Below, one piece after another: positions 22,519 to 34,159 of a DNA stretch of 64,000 nt. The DNA is from Myotis daubentonii (taxonomy: Eukaryota; Chordata; Mammalia; Chiroptera; Vespertilionidae): assembly GCF_963259705.1 (NCBI RefSeq), contig NC_081846.1, forward strand, positions 54,961,205-55,025,204, in the 5' to 3' direction. A model generated the notes under the pieces. The model saw only the letters and a list, made by a program, of their open reading frames with translations. It had not been told where the DNA came from and did not search any database. The translations under genes were made by a program, and so were the position numbers. The number at the start of each line of letters is the position of its first letter. Positions within the stretch are counted from its first letter, which is position 1.

Positions 22519-23959
22519 TCCTATCTAATAAAAGAGAAACATGGTAATTAGCCATACGTCCGCTACCCTTCCCATTGGCTAATCAGGGCAATATGCAAAT
22601 TAACTGCCAGCCAAGATGGCGGCCGGCAGCCAGGCAGCTTAAAGTGAACATGAGGCTTGCTTGCTTCAGTGACGGAGGACTCCAACGTTCCCTGCTTGCC
22701 GCTGCCGGCCTCTGAGCTTGCAGTTTGAAACATTGTTACAAATATAGAAGCTAAACAAGACCCCAGAAACCTGCTTTCAGCCAGCCAGGATTTCAGAGCT
22801 GAAGTTGAAACAGTGTTTCGATTATAGCACCCAAACAAACAAGATACCTGCTTTCAGCAGCAGAGGCCTAAGAGCTGGAGCCAAGCCTCAGAGCTAAAGC
22901 TGGCTCAGAATAAAAAAGAAAAAAGATAAAAAGGAGCGGTTGGGAGCTTCAGTCATCCACCAGCCTGAAAACAGCCCTCAGCCCCTCACCCAGACTGGCC
23001 AGGCACCCCAGTGGGGACCCCCACCCTGAAGGGTGTGTGACCAGCTGCAAACAGCCATCATCCCCTAACCCAGGCCGGCCAGGCACCCCAGTGGGGACCC
23101 CCACCCTGATCCAGGACACCCTTCAGGGCAAACCAGCCAGCCCCCACCCATGCACCAGGCCTCTATCTTATATAGTAAAAGGGTAATATGCCTCCCAGCA
23201 CCGGGATCAGCGGAGCCGCGAGGCCTCCCGGCACTGGGATCAGTGTGACAGGGGGCAGCGCCCAAACCCCCTGATCGCCCTGCGGCTCTGTGTGTGACAG
23301 GGGGCGGGGCCACAACCTCCCTATCCGCCCTGTTCTGTTCATGACAGGGGAAGGCACCCCAACCCCCTGATCAGCCCTGCTCTGTGCCTGATAGGGGGGA
23401 GCTCCCCAACCCCCTGATAGTCCTGCGGCTGTGTGTGTGACAGGGTGCGGCGCCCCAACTCCCCTGATGGGCCCTGCTCTGTGTGTGACAGGGGGCGATG
23501 CCCCAACTCCCCTGATCAACCCTGCTCTGTGCGTGACAGGGTACGGAGCCCCAATCTCCCTGATGGGTCCTGCTCTGTGAGTGACAGGAGGCAGCGTCCC
23601 AACCCCCTCATTGGCCCTGCTCTCTACATGACAGGGGGTGGCACCACAACCTCCCCATCGACCCTGCCTTGTGTGTAACAGGGGGCGGTGCCCCAATCCC
23701 CCAATTGGCCCTACCCTGAGCGTGACTGAGGGTGGCATCACAACCTCCCTATCTGCCCTGCTCTGTGCATGACAGGGGGCGGCACCCCAACTCCCCAATC
23801 GGCCCTGCTCTGAGCCCAACCAGGGGCTGCACCTAGGGATTGGGCCTGCCCTCTGCCACCCAGGAGCAGGCCTAAGCCAGCAGGTCGTTATCTCCTGAGA
23901 GGTCCCAGACTGCGAGAGGGCACAGGCCGGACACAAATTTTTGTGCACCAGGCCTCTAG
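22519..23959 (+). mobile_element. composite Helitron, copy 1
   Basis: It begins A|TCCTATCTAATAAAAGAG and ends with a hairpin (acacaaatttttgtgc) plus CTAG|T at 23956-23959. At 23160-23168 an internal junction reads gcaccaggcctctatcttat. This is a Helitron 3' end missing its final G, fused to a second Helitron 5' start (tatatagtaaaagggtaat). Module A (22519-23164) has an 81-bp repeat, about two copies. Module B here has about 12 copies of a 48-bp GC-rich unit around gtgtgacaggggg (23240-23810). The long minus-strand frame at 23163-24161 is generated by that repeat. The first 110 bp hold atgcaaat and ccaagatggcggc. Confidence 0.93.
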
Positions 23960-26343
23960 TCCTATATAAGAAAAGAAACATGCAAATAAGCCATCCCTCT
24001 GCTACACTCAAGCCACGCACACCAGCCAGAGTGACTATGCAAATTAATCCGACAAAGATAGAGGTTAATTTGCATAAGCAGGTGTCAGGCGCCCCAGGAG
24101 GTGACGGCGGCCTTGGCTGCGGGCTCCCGGGACCTTCGCTGACCCAGGGAGCTGAGGCCACCTGCGCCTAGCCACACCCACAAGCTCCTGGGACCTTGCC
24201 AGTGGAGAGCAGAATGTTTGGAGGACTTGGCAAAGCAGGAGACCGCTGGACATAGAGCAGAGCGAGAGAGGGTGGCTTGGAGGGCACGGCTCCCTCTGTT
24301 ACCCCAGCTTCCTCATCACAGCTGTGGAAACTGACAGCAGGGAAGAGGAAGTCCCACCCCCACAGAATCAGCCAGAATCAGCCATTGGTCAGACAGCTCT
24401 CAGCGGTCTGATAGCCAGGACTCTCATTCACCTGCATCTCAGATCCTGACAGTAGAGAGGTGGGACTATGTCTAAAGAACAACTGTTGATACAACGTAGC
24501 TCTGCAGCCGAAAGATGCCGGTGTTATCGACAGAAAGTGTCTGCAGAGCAGTGTGCCTCTGATCTTGAAAGAAGGCGGTGCCTACGACAGGATGTATCTG
24601 AACACCAGCTACTGGAAAAACGTCACTCTGATGCCAAAAAACACCGGCGTTATCGACAGAAAATGTCTAAAGACCAATGTGCCTTTGAAGTTGAAAGAAG
24701 GCAGTGGCGACGACGATGACAGAAAATGTCTAGAGAACAGTCATCAACAAGTACTACCAATACTGGTAGGAACTGCATTCTCAGCAAAAATGGAGTACAT
24801 GACGATGCAATCCTCGAACATAGTTGTAGTGGAATGACTGTTCGATGTGAATTTTGCCTATCACTAAATTTCTCTGATGAAAAACCATCCAATGGGAAAT
24901 TTACTCGATGTTGTAGCAAAGAGAAAGTCTGTCCAAATGATATACATTTTCCAGTTTACCTGGCATATTTAAAACGATTAATTACAAACGAAGATTCTGA
25001 CAGTAAAAGTTTCATGGAAAATATTTGTTCCATAAATAGTTCTTTTGCTTTTGCTTTCATGGGTGCAAATATTGCATCACCATCAGGATATGGGCCATAC
25101 TGTTTTAGAATACACGGACAAGTTTATTACCATACTGGAATTTTACATCCTTCAGATGGTGTTTCTCGGAAGTTTGCTCAACTCTATATTTTGGATACAG
25201 CTGAAGCTACAAGTAAAAGATTAGCAATGCCAGAAAACCAGGGCTGCTCAGAAAGACTCATGATCAACATCAACAACCTCATGCATGAAATAAGTGAATT
25301 AACAAAATTGTACAAGATGCTACATGAGGTAGAAAAGGAAGCCTAATCTGAAGCAGCAGCAAAAGGTATTGCTCCCACAGAAGTAACAATGGTGATTAAA
25401 TATGAGCCTAACAGTGATCCAGGTAGATATAATTCTCCACGCGTAATCAAGATTGCTGTCATACTCAGAAATGAAGGAGAACCTCTTTTGAAAGGGACTT
25501 GCTCATTCATTGTAAACCAGATCCCAATAATCCAAATGCCACTAAAATGAAACAAATCAATATCCTGTTTCCTACATTAGATGTAATGACATATCCTATT
25601 CTTTTCCACATGGTGAAAAAGGCTGGGGAACAGATATTGCATTAAGACTCAGAGACAACAGTGTAATCGACAATAACACTAGACAAAATATAAGGACACG
25701 AGTCACACAAATGCAGTATTATGGATTTCATCTCTCTGAGCGGGACACGTTCAATCCTACTTTAAATGCAGGAAAATTAACTCAACAGTTTATCGTGGAT
25801 TCATATTAAAAAATGGAGGCCAATTGGATAAATTTCATCAAAGCAAACCAATCTAAGCTGAGAGTTGAAAAATATAGTGGTTTGATAGATTATCTCAAAT
25901 CTAGATCTGAAAATGACAATGTGGCAATTGGTAAAATGATAATACTTCCATCATCTTCTGAGAGTAGTCCCAGAAATATGCAGCAGCGATATCAGGATGC
26001 TATGGCAATTATAACGAGGTATGGCAAGCCCGATTTATTCATAACCATGGTATGCAACCCCAAATGGGCAGATATTGCAAACAATTTATAACGCTGGCAA
26101 AAAGTTGAAAACAGACCTGACTTGGTAGCCAGAGTTTTTAATATTAAGCTGAATGCTCTTTTAAATGATATCTGTAAAGTCCATTTATTTGGCAAAGTAA
26201 TAGCTAAAATTCATATCATTGAATTTCAGAAATGTGGACTGCCTCACGCTCACGTATTATTGATATTAGATAGTGAGTCCAAATTACGTTCCTCTAATTA
26301 ATCCCCTTTCAATGTGCACGAATTTCGTGCACCAGGCTACTAG
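23960..26343 (+). mobile_element. Helitron carrying a broken Rep gene
   Basis: It starts TCCTATATAAGAAAAGAAAC directly after the CTAG of copy 1 and ends with hairpin gcacgaatttcgtgc, then accaggcta and CTAG at 26340-26343 before T. It is an internally deleted relative of the autonomous HeliBat: the N-terminal and Rep part of the transposase remain and the helicase is gone, the coding region joining straight to the 3' terminus near 26300. Confidence 0.93.
24468..26300 (+). pseudogene. Helitron Rep-helicase transposase, N-terminal remnant
   Basis: This is the rolling-circle replication initiator of a Helitron, split by stops and frameshifts. The first frame (24468-24719) has Arg/Lys-rich repeats such as CRCYRQKVSAEQCASDLERR. 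After one TGA the same frame continues (24726-25346) with YGPYCFRIHGQVYYHTGIL and FAQLYILDTAEAT, typical of the Helitron N-terminal (helitron-like) domain. A later part (25813-26090) has RNMQQRYQDAMAIITRYGKP and DLFITMVCNPKWADI. Past a stop comes EFQKCGLPHAHVLLIL with the HUH motif (His-Ala-His), about 26223-26270. The catalytic Tyr region and the helicase are missing. No active protein is possible. By comparison, the family enzyme is about 1,500 residues. Confidence 0.93.
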
Positions 26344-26874
26344 TATTATAATAAATGAATAATGTTGAAAATGAATTCATTAGCTTAGATAAATTAACAG
26401 ATCAACAACTACTTCAAAATGAAGTTTTGAACTATTTCTTAAGCTACTTAATAAAGTACTTTATAAATGCAAGCAAATTGTGTAATAATTTAAAAACGAA
26501 AACTTTATAGTAGGGGAAACAGAATAGCAATGGCTCACTGCTCTACATACTTATGTTATAAAAATTATAGTATTCTAGTCTAATTGTCTATATACCCAAT
26601 TTTCCTTTAAACTATGACTCCTCAAGGGCGGACTATTTAGTCCTGATATCTCCGCAGTATAGCAGAGTGTCTGGCACATATTGAGATGCTCAGTAAACAT
26701 TACTTGAACAAATAAATGACTTAAGTACTTAAAGAAGTATCAGAGAAATAGATATGCTTTCATAAGTGACCTGAAGGAAAGGACAATATGCACTGCTTAT
26801 ATTCCATAAGGGAAACAGGAACAATGGAGACAAGGTCAGCAGGTGAATAAGACAAAAGGAAGTTAAGTCAGCCT
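26344..26874. other. Intron, small MIR/L2-like tail
   Basis: Mostly unrecognised. At about 26655-26715 the text gtgtctggcacatattgaga and aataaatgac resembles the 3' end of a MIR or L2 element in plus orientation. Confidence 0.4.
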
Positions 26875-27146
26875 GGCCTGTACCCTCTCCAATCCGGGAC
26901 ATCCCTCTCGCAATCTGGGACTGCTGGCTCCTAACCGCTAACCTGCCTGCCTGACTGATCACCCCTAACTGCCCTCCCCTGCCGGCCTGATTACCCCTAA
27001 CTGCTCTCCTCTGCCGGCCTGATCATCCTTAACCGACTCTGCCTCAGCACCCGCCACCGTAGCTTTGTCCAGAAGGAAGGAAGGACGACCAGAAGATATC
27101 TGTTTGACCCGGTCTAATTAGCATATTACCCTTTTATTAGTATAGA
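26875..27146 (-). mobile_element. Helitron, 3'-truncated
   Basis: The 5' end (minus strand) TCTATACTAATAAAAGGGT is at 27146 next to host A. The interior matches the 12145-12513 element (ctgcctgcctgac and ctgccctcccctgc). No CTAG or hairpin remains on the left. Confidence 0.85.
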
Positions 27147-28679
27147 TTGCAAAATAACCAATAGAATTCAGTTTATTTGCTATGTTTGGAAACTAAAAGA
27201 AACAAAAAGTGTTTTTTAAATTAAATGCTTTTGTGCAACCTGAAAAGTCCTTTTAAAAGGTCAGATAATTATTGCACTGTCACAGTATTTAAAAAGAAAA
27301 CCAATTACAGAGCAAGTGCATTCCAGCACTACCAAAGACCCCATATAACAGAAAAATCACTAACAATCGCATTGAAAATGTACAACAGCAATGTCTTGTC
27401 AACACTTCTGTACAGAGCACAGACATGACAGCTAAAACAGACAGAAGAGAAGATGCTTTTGACAGCCAGTGTGTGTGAATGATTCTTTGAGTCAGATGGC
27501 AGCAACAAGTTACCAACTAAGAGATCTGCATGACAACTAACCAATCCATCTGTATCAAACACCATCTGGCCAAGATGACTCTGGCTTCTGTGTATTTGAC
27601 ACTCCTTCCAATTCTAAAGACTAGCAAAACAAGTGGTCTACCAGCATCTAAAGAGGCAAAACAGGTTCTTAGGTACTTGTATTATAATGCATGTTGTATT
27701 CTTTCTTAGTGTTCAAAAGCAAAAGTTACAACAATGGTTATCACATATAGTACATATCTTAAATTTATTAAAAATGGCTGGCCATACATACTCTCAACTA
27801 TCATAAATCAAAAGCTTATTTTAAGAAATGTCCCTTTATCTAGGCAAAATTTGAATCTATCTTCAAAACTATAGCAGCATATTTTCCATAATTTTGGACA
27901 TATAGCTGCATAACTTTTTATGAGTTCCATAAATATTAAAAGAGTTCTATAAATTAAATTTTTTCTATGCTGACACTGAAAATTCTCATTTTTCATATTT
28001 CCCAAAGCACTTATTCCTAGATGAAGAAAAAAAGTCTAGTGTCCTTATGTCATCTGTAATACTCTAAATAGATCAAACATAAGTTATCTCTTCTTAAACA
28101 TAATCTCTTCTCATCCTCAAGAACTAATCTCAACATTTTGAAAAATACCATTGTTTCCTCCAAGAATGAAAAAATAGGAATTTAACAAATGTTGAATGAA
28201 TTTAAAAAATAGTCTCAATTTAAAAACCTTTTAAACTGTACCAAGATTAACAAAGAGAACAAAAGCTTTATTGAAGGATTTGCTTGTCTACCATAAATGC
28301 TTTCAATAGGGAGCTCCAGAGTTCATGAAGGAAGATAATTAAATATTAATTATCCCAATACACAGCACTTTAGACACAAACTAACTGTCATATCTTCACA
28401 CTTTGGCAAACTAAACATCAACTTCACTTTTAAGTAAAGAAAAAAAAGATTGTATAGGATTAACAGCTCAGGATCCTGGTTTACACAGCTCATTCTTCAC
28501 CCACTCTCTGCTATATTCTTTTAAACTAGGTAGAAGTCCTGCCCTCACCACTGCCAAGATTTATCTAGGCTGGAACTACAATTTAACAAATCAGATTATT
28601 AGGTGATGGTGTTTCCATCAATTTCACAGCATGTCAAATGATAAAGTAAGACAAACTATTTTTATTTTATAATTCTGTG
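27147..28679. other. Intron, nothing recognised
   Basis: Long unannotated stretch. 27190-27680 is less AT-rich than its surroundings and reads somewhat like mature UTR sequence, but no frame, tail or duplication supports a gene or retrocopy. Confidence 0.45.
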
Positions 28680-28815
28680 TTTTGGTCCTGGTTAATTTAC
28701 TTAGTCTCTTTGAGCCTTGGTTTCTTTCTCTTTGGAAATGAAAATAATATTTACCTGAAGCACTGAGAGTACATGTATAAAATATCCAGCACATAATAAG
28801 CTCCTTGTAAACATT
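28680..28815 (+). mobile_element. MIR SINE remnant
   Basis: The order taatttacttagtctctttg, agccttggtttctttctc, tgaaaataatatttacctga and atatccagcacataataagc follows the MIR core and tail. Confidence 0.6.
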
Positions 28816-28871
28816 AATTCCTTTCCTTTAATAATGAGTAAGGTATCTACATAATATCTATTATCATAGCC

Positions 28872-29106
28872 CAGTGATGGCGAACCTATGACACGCATGT
28901 CAGAGGTGACATGCGAACTCATTTTTTTGGTTGATTTTTCTTTGTTAAATGGCATTTAAATATATAAAATAAATATCAAAAATATAAATCTTTGTTTTAC
29001 TATGGTTGCAAATATCAAAAAATTTCTATATGTGACATGGCACCAGAGTTAAGTTAGGGTTTTTCAAAATGCTGACACGACGAGCTCAAAAGGTTCGCCA
29101 TCACTG
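28872..29106 (+). mobile_element. non-autonomous hAT element, intact ends
   Basis: 235 bp with ends CAGTGATGGCGAACC and, inverted, GGTTCGCCATCACTG. A perfect 8-bp duplication tcatagcc lies at 28864-28871 and 29107-29114. There is no coding content. Confidence 0.96.
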
Positions 29107-29754
29107 TCATAGCCTATAGTACACACATCCATTAACTAAAGCTCTGATTACCAATGAATACTGGCAATTTGTCACCAGACTTACCACACAACCACCCTAT
29201 GCTCTAAGCCAGTTTTTTTCAGTCTTTCTTCTAGATCATTGTAACCTATAACTCAGAAGTTTCTTTTTGAGAAATCAGAGTGGTATCTCCATTGAATCAA
29301 AAACATTCTGTCAAGCAAAAACTCTGGTTGTTCAAAGCTTACAAAGAAGGTTCATAAAGCTTATAAAAATAGGCTAAACTGATTAAGGAATAATTAATGG
29401 CTATTAATAATACAAAAATAGCATGTTTATTGAAAAAAATGCAAACAACAAAATGTCCACCATCACCACCACAACAAAAAGCCAGGTATGTACAAAGTAA
29501 AAAGTGGCAGCCTCTTCCTTTTATTTGCTTTCCATTCCTCCTCAGAAGCAATTACTACTGACATTTTGGTATGTACCCTTTCAGAACTTCTGTGTACATG
29601 TATGTATATCTCACTTTTAAAAAATGCAAATTGTTCTGTAATCAAATTTTTCAACACCTCATTATCCTCATATGATCATTTCACTGGATACTTACTATGC
29701 AACAAAATCAGAGAGCTATATATTCTTTATATCTCATTTATTCCTACACTAATC

Positions 29755-29880
29755 TTCTGAGGAGGTTACAGATGAGAAAACGGAGGCACAAAGAGGTATA
29801 AAATAACATGCCCAAAGTTTCTAAATAGGTAGTAGAGATGGGATTTGAATCTAGGTTTGCCTGACCAACCCCCTAAATAA
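29755..29880 (-). mobile_element. MIR SINE
   Basis: The text acagatgagaaaacggaggc, acaaagaggtataaaataac and gagatgggatttgaatctag is the reverse complement of the MIR core. Confidence 0.85.
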
Positions 29881-29952
29881 CCATTATGGCATATCATGTG
29901 AGTATATCTAGCTCTACTGAGGTCCTGTTTGCTATATACTTTTCCCTTAGAC

Positions 29953-31269
29953 CAGCGGTTCTCAACCTGTGGGTCGCGACCCCTTTGGGGGTCGAACGAC
30001 CCTTTCACACGGGTCGCCTAAGACCATCGGAAAACACATATATAATTAGATTTTTTTTTTTTATTGCTTAAAGTATTACAAAGGGTATTACATATGTGTC
30101 CATTCCCCCCCCCCCCGCCCTAGACAGTCCCCTAGCCTCCCCTATTCCCCAGTGTCTTATGTCCATTGGTTATGCTTATATGCATGCATGCAAGTCCTTT
30201 AGTTGATCTCTTACCCCCCTACCTTCTGCCCCCCAACCGTCCCTGGTCTTCCCGCTGCAGTTTGACAATCTGTTTGAGGCAGCTCTGCCTCTGTATCTAT
30301 TATTGTTCAAAAGTTTATAATGGTCTCTATTATCCATGAATGAGTGAGATCATGTGGTATTTTTCCTTCACTGACTGGCTTATTTCACTTAGCATAATGC
30401 TCTCCAGTTCCATCCATGTCATTGCAAATGGAAAGAGTTCCTTCCCTTTCACAGCAGCATAGTATTCCATCGTGTAGATGTACCACAGTTTTCTAATCCA
30501 TTCATCTACTGATGGGCACTTAGGCTGTTTCCAGATCTTAGCTATGGTGAATTGTGCTGCTATGAACATAGGGGTGCATATATCCTTTCTGATTGGTGTT
30601 TCTGGTTTCTTGGGATATATTCCTAGAAGTGGGATCACAGGGTCAAATGGGAGTTCCATTTTCAGTTTTTTGAGGAAACTCCATACTGTCTTCCATAGTG
30701 GCTGCACCAGTCTGCATTCCCACCAGCAGTGCACAAGTGTTCCTTTTTCTCCACATCCTCTCCAGCACTTGTCGTTTGTTGATTTGTTGATGATAGCCAG
30801 TCTGACAGGTGTGAGATGGTACCTCGTTGTTTTGATTTGCATCTCTCGGATGATTAGTGACTTTGAGCATGTTTTCATATGTCTCTTGGCTTTCTGAATG
30901 TCCTCTTTTGAAAGGTGTCTATTTAGGTCCTTTGCCCAGTTTTTGATTGAATTATCTTCCTTTTGTTAAGTTGTATGAGTTCCCTATAAATTTTGGAGAT
31001 TAGGCCCTTATCAGATATGACATTGGCAAATATGTTTTCCCACACAGTGGGTTTTCTCGTTGTTTTGTGATTAATCACTATGCTTTAATTATGTTCTATT
31101 TGTAACAATGAAAATACATCCTGCATATCAGATATTTACATTATGATTTATAACAGTAGCAAAATTCCAGTTATGAAATAGCAACGAAAATAATTTTATG
31201 GTTGGGGGTCACCACAACATGAGGAACTGTATTAAAGGGTCGCAGCATTAGGAAGGTTGAGAACCACTG
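29953..31269 (+). mobile_element. SPIN hAT MITE split by an L1 (parts 29953-30050 and about 31066-31269)
   Basis: Starts CAGCGGTTCTCAACCTGTGG and ends GGTTGAGAACCACTG. The interior phrases gtcgaacgaccctttcaca, tgattaatcactatgctt and gaaaataattttatggttgg are those of the SPIN (SPACE INVADERS) family. That family is known to have entered several tetrapod genomes, including bats, by horizontal transfer. The target-site duplication is ccttagac/ccttagat (29945-29952, 31270-31277). The L1 splits it near the ttgttttgtgattaa region. Confidence 0.94.
30051..31065 (-). mobile_element. 5'-truncated L1 inserted in SPIN
   Basis: About 1 kb of L1 3' end, reverse orientation, with its poly-A as the T run at 30050-30061 and a C-rich run in the 3'UTR. 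It includes an ORF2 C-terminal frame at 30330-30878 with [17 protein letters not shown] and [19 protein letters not shown]. It is near-identical to the 5817-7260 copy but ends earlier. The exact right boundary is ambiguous by a few bases. No clear target-site duplication was found. Confidence 0.93.
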
Positions 31270-31569
31270 CCTTAGATACTTTCATCCCCAGTGGCTGGTT
31301 ACATGCAAGACTCAAATTTCTCTTTCTAGTCCAGACTTCTACTCTGGCCTCCAGATCTATGTGGCCAAGTGCTACTAGAAAAGCATTTCAAATTTTACTT
31401 ATTCAAAATTAATGATTACCTTCCCTCCAACCACCTCACTGTTCTCACACCCCACCCTGTTGCCTGTAAAATTAGGTCCTTTGCTAGTATTCCTTCTTTC
31501 AGTATCTGGCAACACTGTCTATCCAGAAAGCTATAACTATACTTGACATCTATACTTGTTCTATAGCCA

Positions 31570-32260
31570 ATCCATTACTGTCAATTTTAATCTTAAATAT
31601 TTCTCCAATCTATCCCTTTTTTCACCTTCAAAGTAGCCATCACAGTTCAAGCCATCACAACTTTAATGAGCTACTGCAATGGCCTACCTATTCTCCTTAA
31701 ATCTATCAGTCAATACATTCTCTTCACACTAGTTACTGTGTTCTTTGCAAAATGCAAATCTAACCGTAATACCAAATCTCCCCCTCCAATCCCCAAATCT
31801 TAAATAGTTTCCTATTGCTCTTAGAATAAAGAACCAAAAGTTTTCAATATGGCCTCTAAGCCTCTACATAGTCTTGCCCCTGGCTCTTCTCAGTGCACTA
31901 TTTCCCTTATATTTTCAGTTCTTTTAGGCCAATGGGTCTTTATAACACAGGTCCTTATACCCAGAAAGCAACACCCACCTCAGCCCAGCCCTTTCAAAAA
32001 TCACTTCATAAAGATTGTCTTCTTGGACCTCTTAGATTAGGTGAAGTAGACAATCTAATAACAGTTTCTTCCTGACACTTATCAGACTTTGAAACTTTAC
32101 ATTTCTGAGATTGACTAGTCTCTGCTTTGCTAGACTGCCATCATTCCACAAAGCAGGGAGCGTGTCTGCTTATCATTGCAGACCCAATACGTACAGCAGT
32201 TTCTGTTATATTAACTAAGGTGCTCAAAATAGTTTTGAATAAATATCAGAATTTTAATTT
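31570..32260 (+). mobile_element. L2-type old LINE fragment
   Basis: The phrases ctactgcaatggcctaccta, tagtttcctattgctcttag, aataaagaaccaaaag, aatatggcctctaagcctct and catagtcttgcccctggctc follow a familiar old 3' LINE sequence. It ends in agcagggagcgtgtctgctt and a polyA-signal-like tail. Family assigned as L2 or a close relative. The upstream 31278-31569 is unassigned. Confidence 0.55.
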
Positions 32261-32884
32261 TTCTAATTATCAGTGGATCTTCTTGAACCTAGCATAACTG
32301 TCTAAAAGTTTTGACAGGACATATTTCTGTATATAAAAACCTGGAACAAAGGATACATTTTAAATTCTGATAGGTGCAAATGAGTCTATGGCAAAGTACT
32401 AACAGTACAATAGAAGAAATGAGGCTTTGATTAGAAACAGCCAGAAGCACCCTTATTCTAGTATCAGTAGTTTCAGTAGAAAAAACATATAGAGTGAACT
32501 GCTCTGTTCCCATCAACACTTTACACAGAGAAATATGTGTTTTGGGAACACAGAAAGGAAAAAAAGGGTGGTAAACAATGAGATAATTTACATCTTAAGT
32601 AAAAGTAAAGGCATTAAAAAAATAAAATAGTACCTATAATAAAGGCATTTTATGCTTTCATGCAATCTTTTTAAAACACATTTTACAAACTTGTAGAGGT
32701 AACATAAGCCTTCTGGCCAAGATAACATTTCAGATGGGCCAAGACCAGCTCTAGAGAAAAATAATCTGACAAGATAGTCCTTACAAATTTACATTTATTG
32801 TCAGAAAAACAGTTTTTGGATCTGTAATTTAAGATAAAAAGAGCATAGTCAAATTTAGTCTTCTTTGAGGTCTTTACCTTAGAC

Positions 32885-33020
32885 CAGTGGTCATCAAACT
32901 GCAGCTCGCGAGCCACACATGGTTCTTTGGCCCCTTGAGTGTGGCTCTTCCACAAAATACCACGTGCGGGCGCGCACGTACAGTGCGATTGAAACTTTGT
33001 GGCCCATGCGCAGAAGTCGG
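32885..33020 (+). mobile_element. non-autonomous hAT element, 3' half missing
   Basis: The end CAGTGGTCATCAAACTGC is followed by agctcgcgagccacacatgg and gtggctcttccacaaaatac, then a GC-rich gtgcgggcgcgcacgta block. Related bat copies are palindromic; here the second arm is absent. 32261-32884 shows nothing else. Confidence 0.7.
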
Positions 33021-33472
33021 TACTACGTATTTCATTCCACATTATGGAATCCTGTGATATTGGAAACTCTCCAGGCAAATTTAGCTTAGTCAGCCATAAG
33101 ATGTGGCAAAACTGCTAATTATTTCCCCATATACATTCTCATTCTCTTTTTTAGTAATATAAACTATTATCTTGGCATATGGTCATCCAGCTAGGGAATA
33201 TATTTACCAGCCTTCCCCACTACGAGGTGTGACCACGTAACTAGGTGCTAACTAACAGCATGTGAACAGAAGTAACCTGTACAAATTCTGGACCATCTCT
33301 TTCTTTCTCACCCCCTGAACCCCAAGCACACTGGCAGGGAAATAGTAACATATAGAGCAGCCACTGTGATTCCAGAGACACAAACCACATTTTAAGGATT
33401 CTCAACCTGCCTACCAGCCCTGGTTACTCAACTCTGGATTGTTATCCGAGCAAGAAATAAACTTTATATTTT

Positions 33473-33882
33473 CTTTATTGATTAAGATATTACATATGTG
33501 TCCTTATTCTCCCATTGCTCCCCCCCCCCAAACCCCCGCGCTCATGCCCTCACCCCCTGGTGTCTGTGTCCATTGGTCAGGCTTATATGCATGCATACAA
33601 GTCCTTTGGTTGATCACTCCCCCTTACCCCAACTCTCCCATACCTTCCCTCTGAGGTTTGATGGTCTGATCGATGCTTCTCTGTCCCTGGATCTGTATTT
33701 GTTCATCAGTTTATGCTGTTCATTATATTCCACAAATGAGTGAGATCATGTGATACTTATCTTTCTCTGAATGACTTATTTCACTTAGCATAATGCTCTC
33801 CAGGTCCATCCATGCTGTTGCAATGGTAGGAGTTCCTTCCGTTTTACAGCAGCGTAGTATTCCATTGTGTAGATGTACCAAA
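33473..33882 (-). mobile_element. L1 3' end, short
   Basis: The reverse-oriented 3'UTR and last ORF2 codons of the same L1 family are present: gtgtccattggtcaggctta, gcatgcatacaagtcctttg and ttccattgtgtagatgtacc. It is truncated at about 33882. 33021-33472 and 33883-34151 hold nothing recognised. Confidence 0.9.
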
Positions 33883-34159
33883 CTTCTATCTGATTTAGCC
33901 ACAATATTTCTTGGTCTCTCCGTAACAACAGCTTATCCTCTACAATAACTAATTCAGAGGCCAAGCCAACTCTATCACTGCCCTATGTAATAGTCTCTTC
34001 TCTTATTCTGTAAATCTATTAGAATTGTCTATGTCGGGGGCTATTGTGATTTAAACATTCCTCTTTTCTGTAAGTCAGAAAACCTCTTAGTGCAGATACA
34101 TATGAATGCTTACACAAAGAAAAAAGAATAAGCAATATTAGACAGTGAACCCTTTAAGT

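Noticed and set aside
23163..24161. 332-residue minus-strand ORF
   Set aside because: It is produced by a 48-bp repeat (a multiple of three) in a Helitron. It crosses the Helitron boundary and has no domain features.
27289..27565. Minus-strand Cys-rich 75-78-residue frames
   Set aside because: Two overlapping frames without homology, signal, splice or promoter context. Likely chance.
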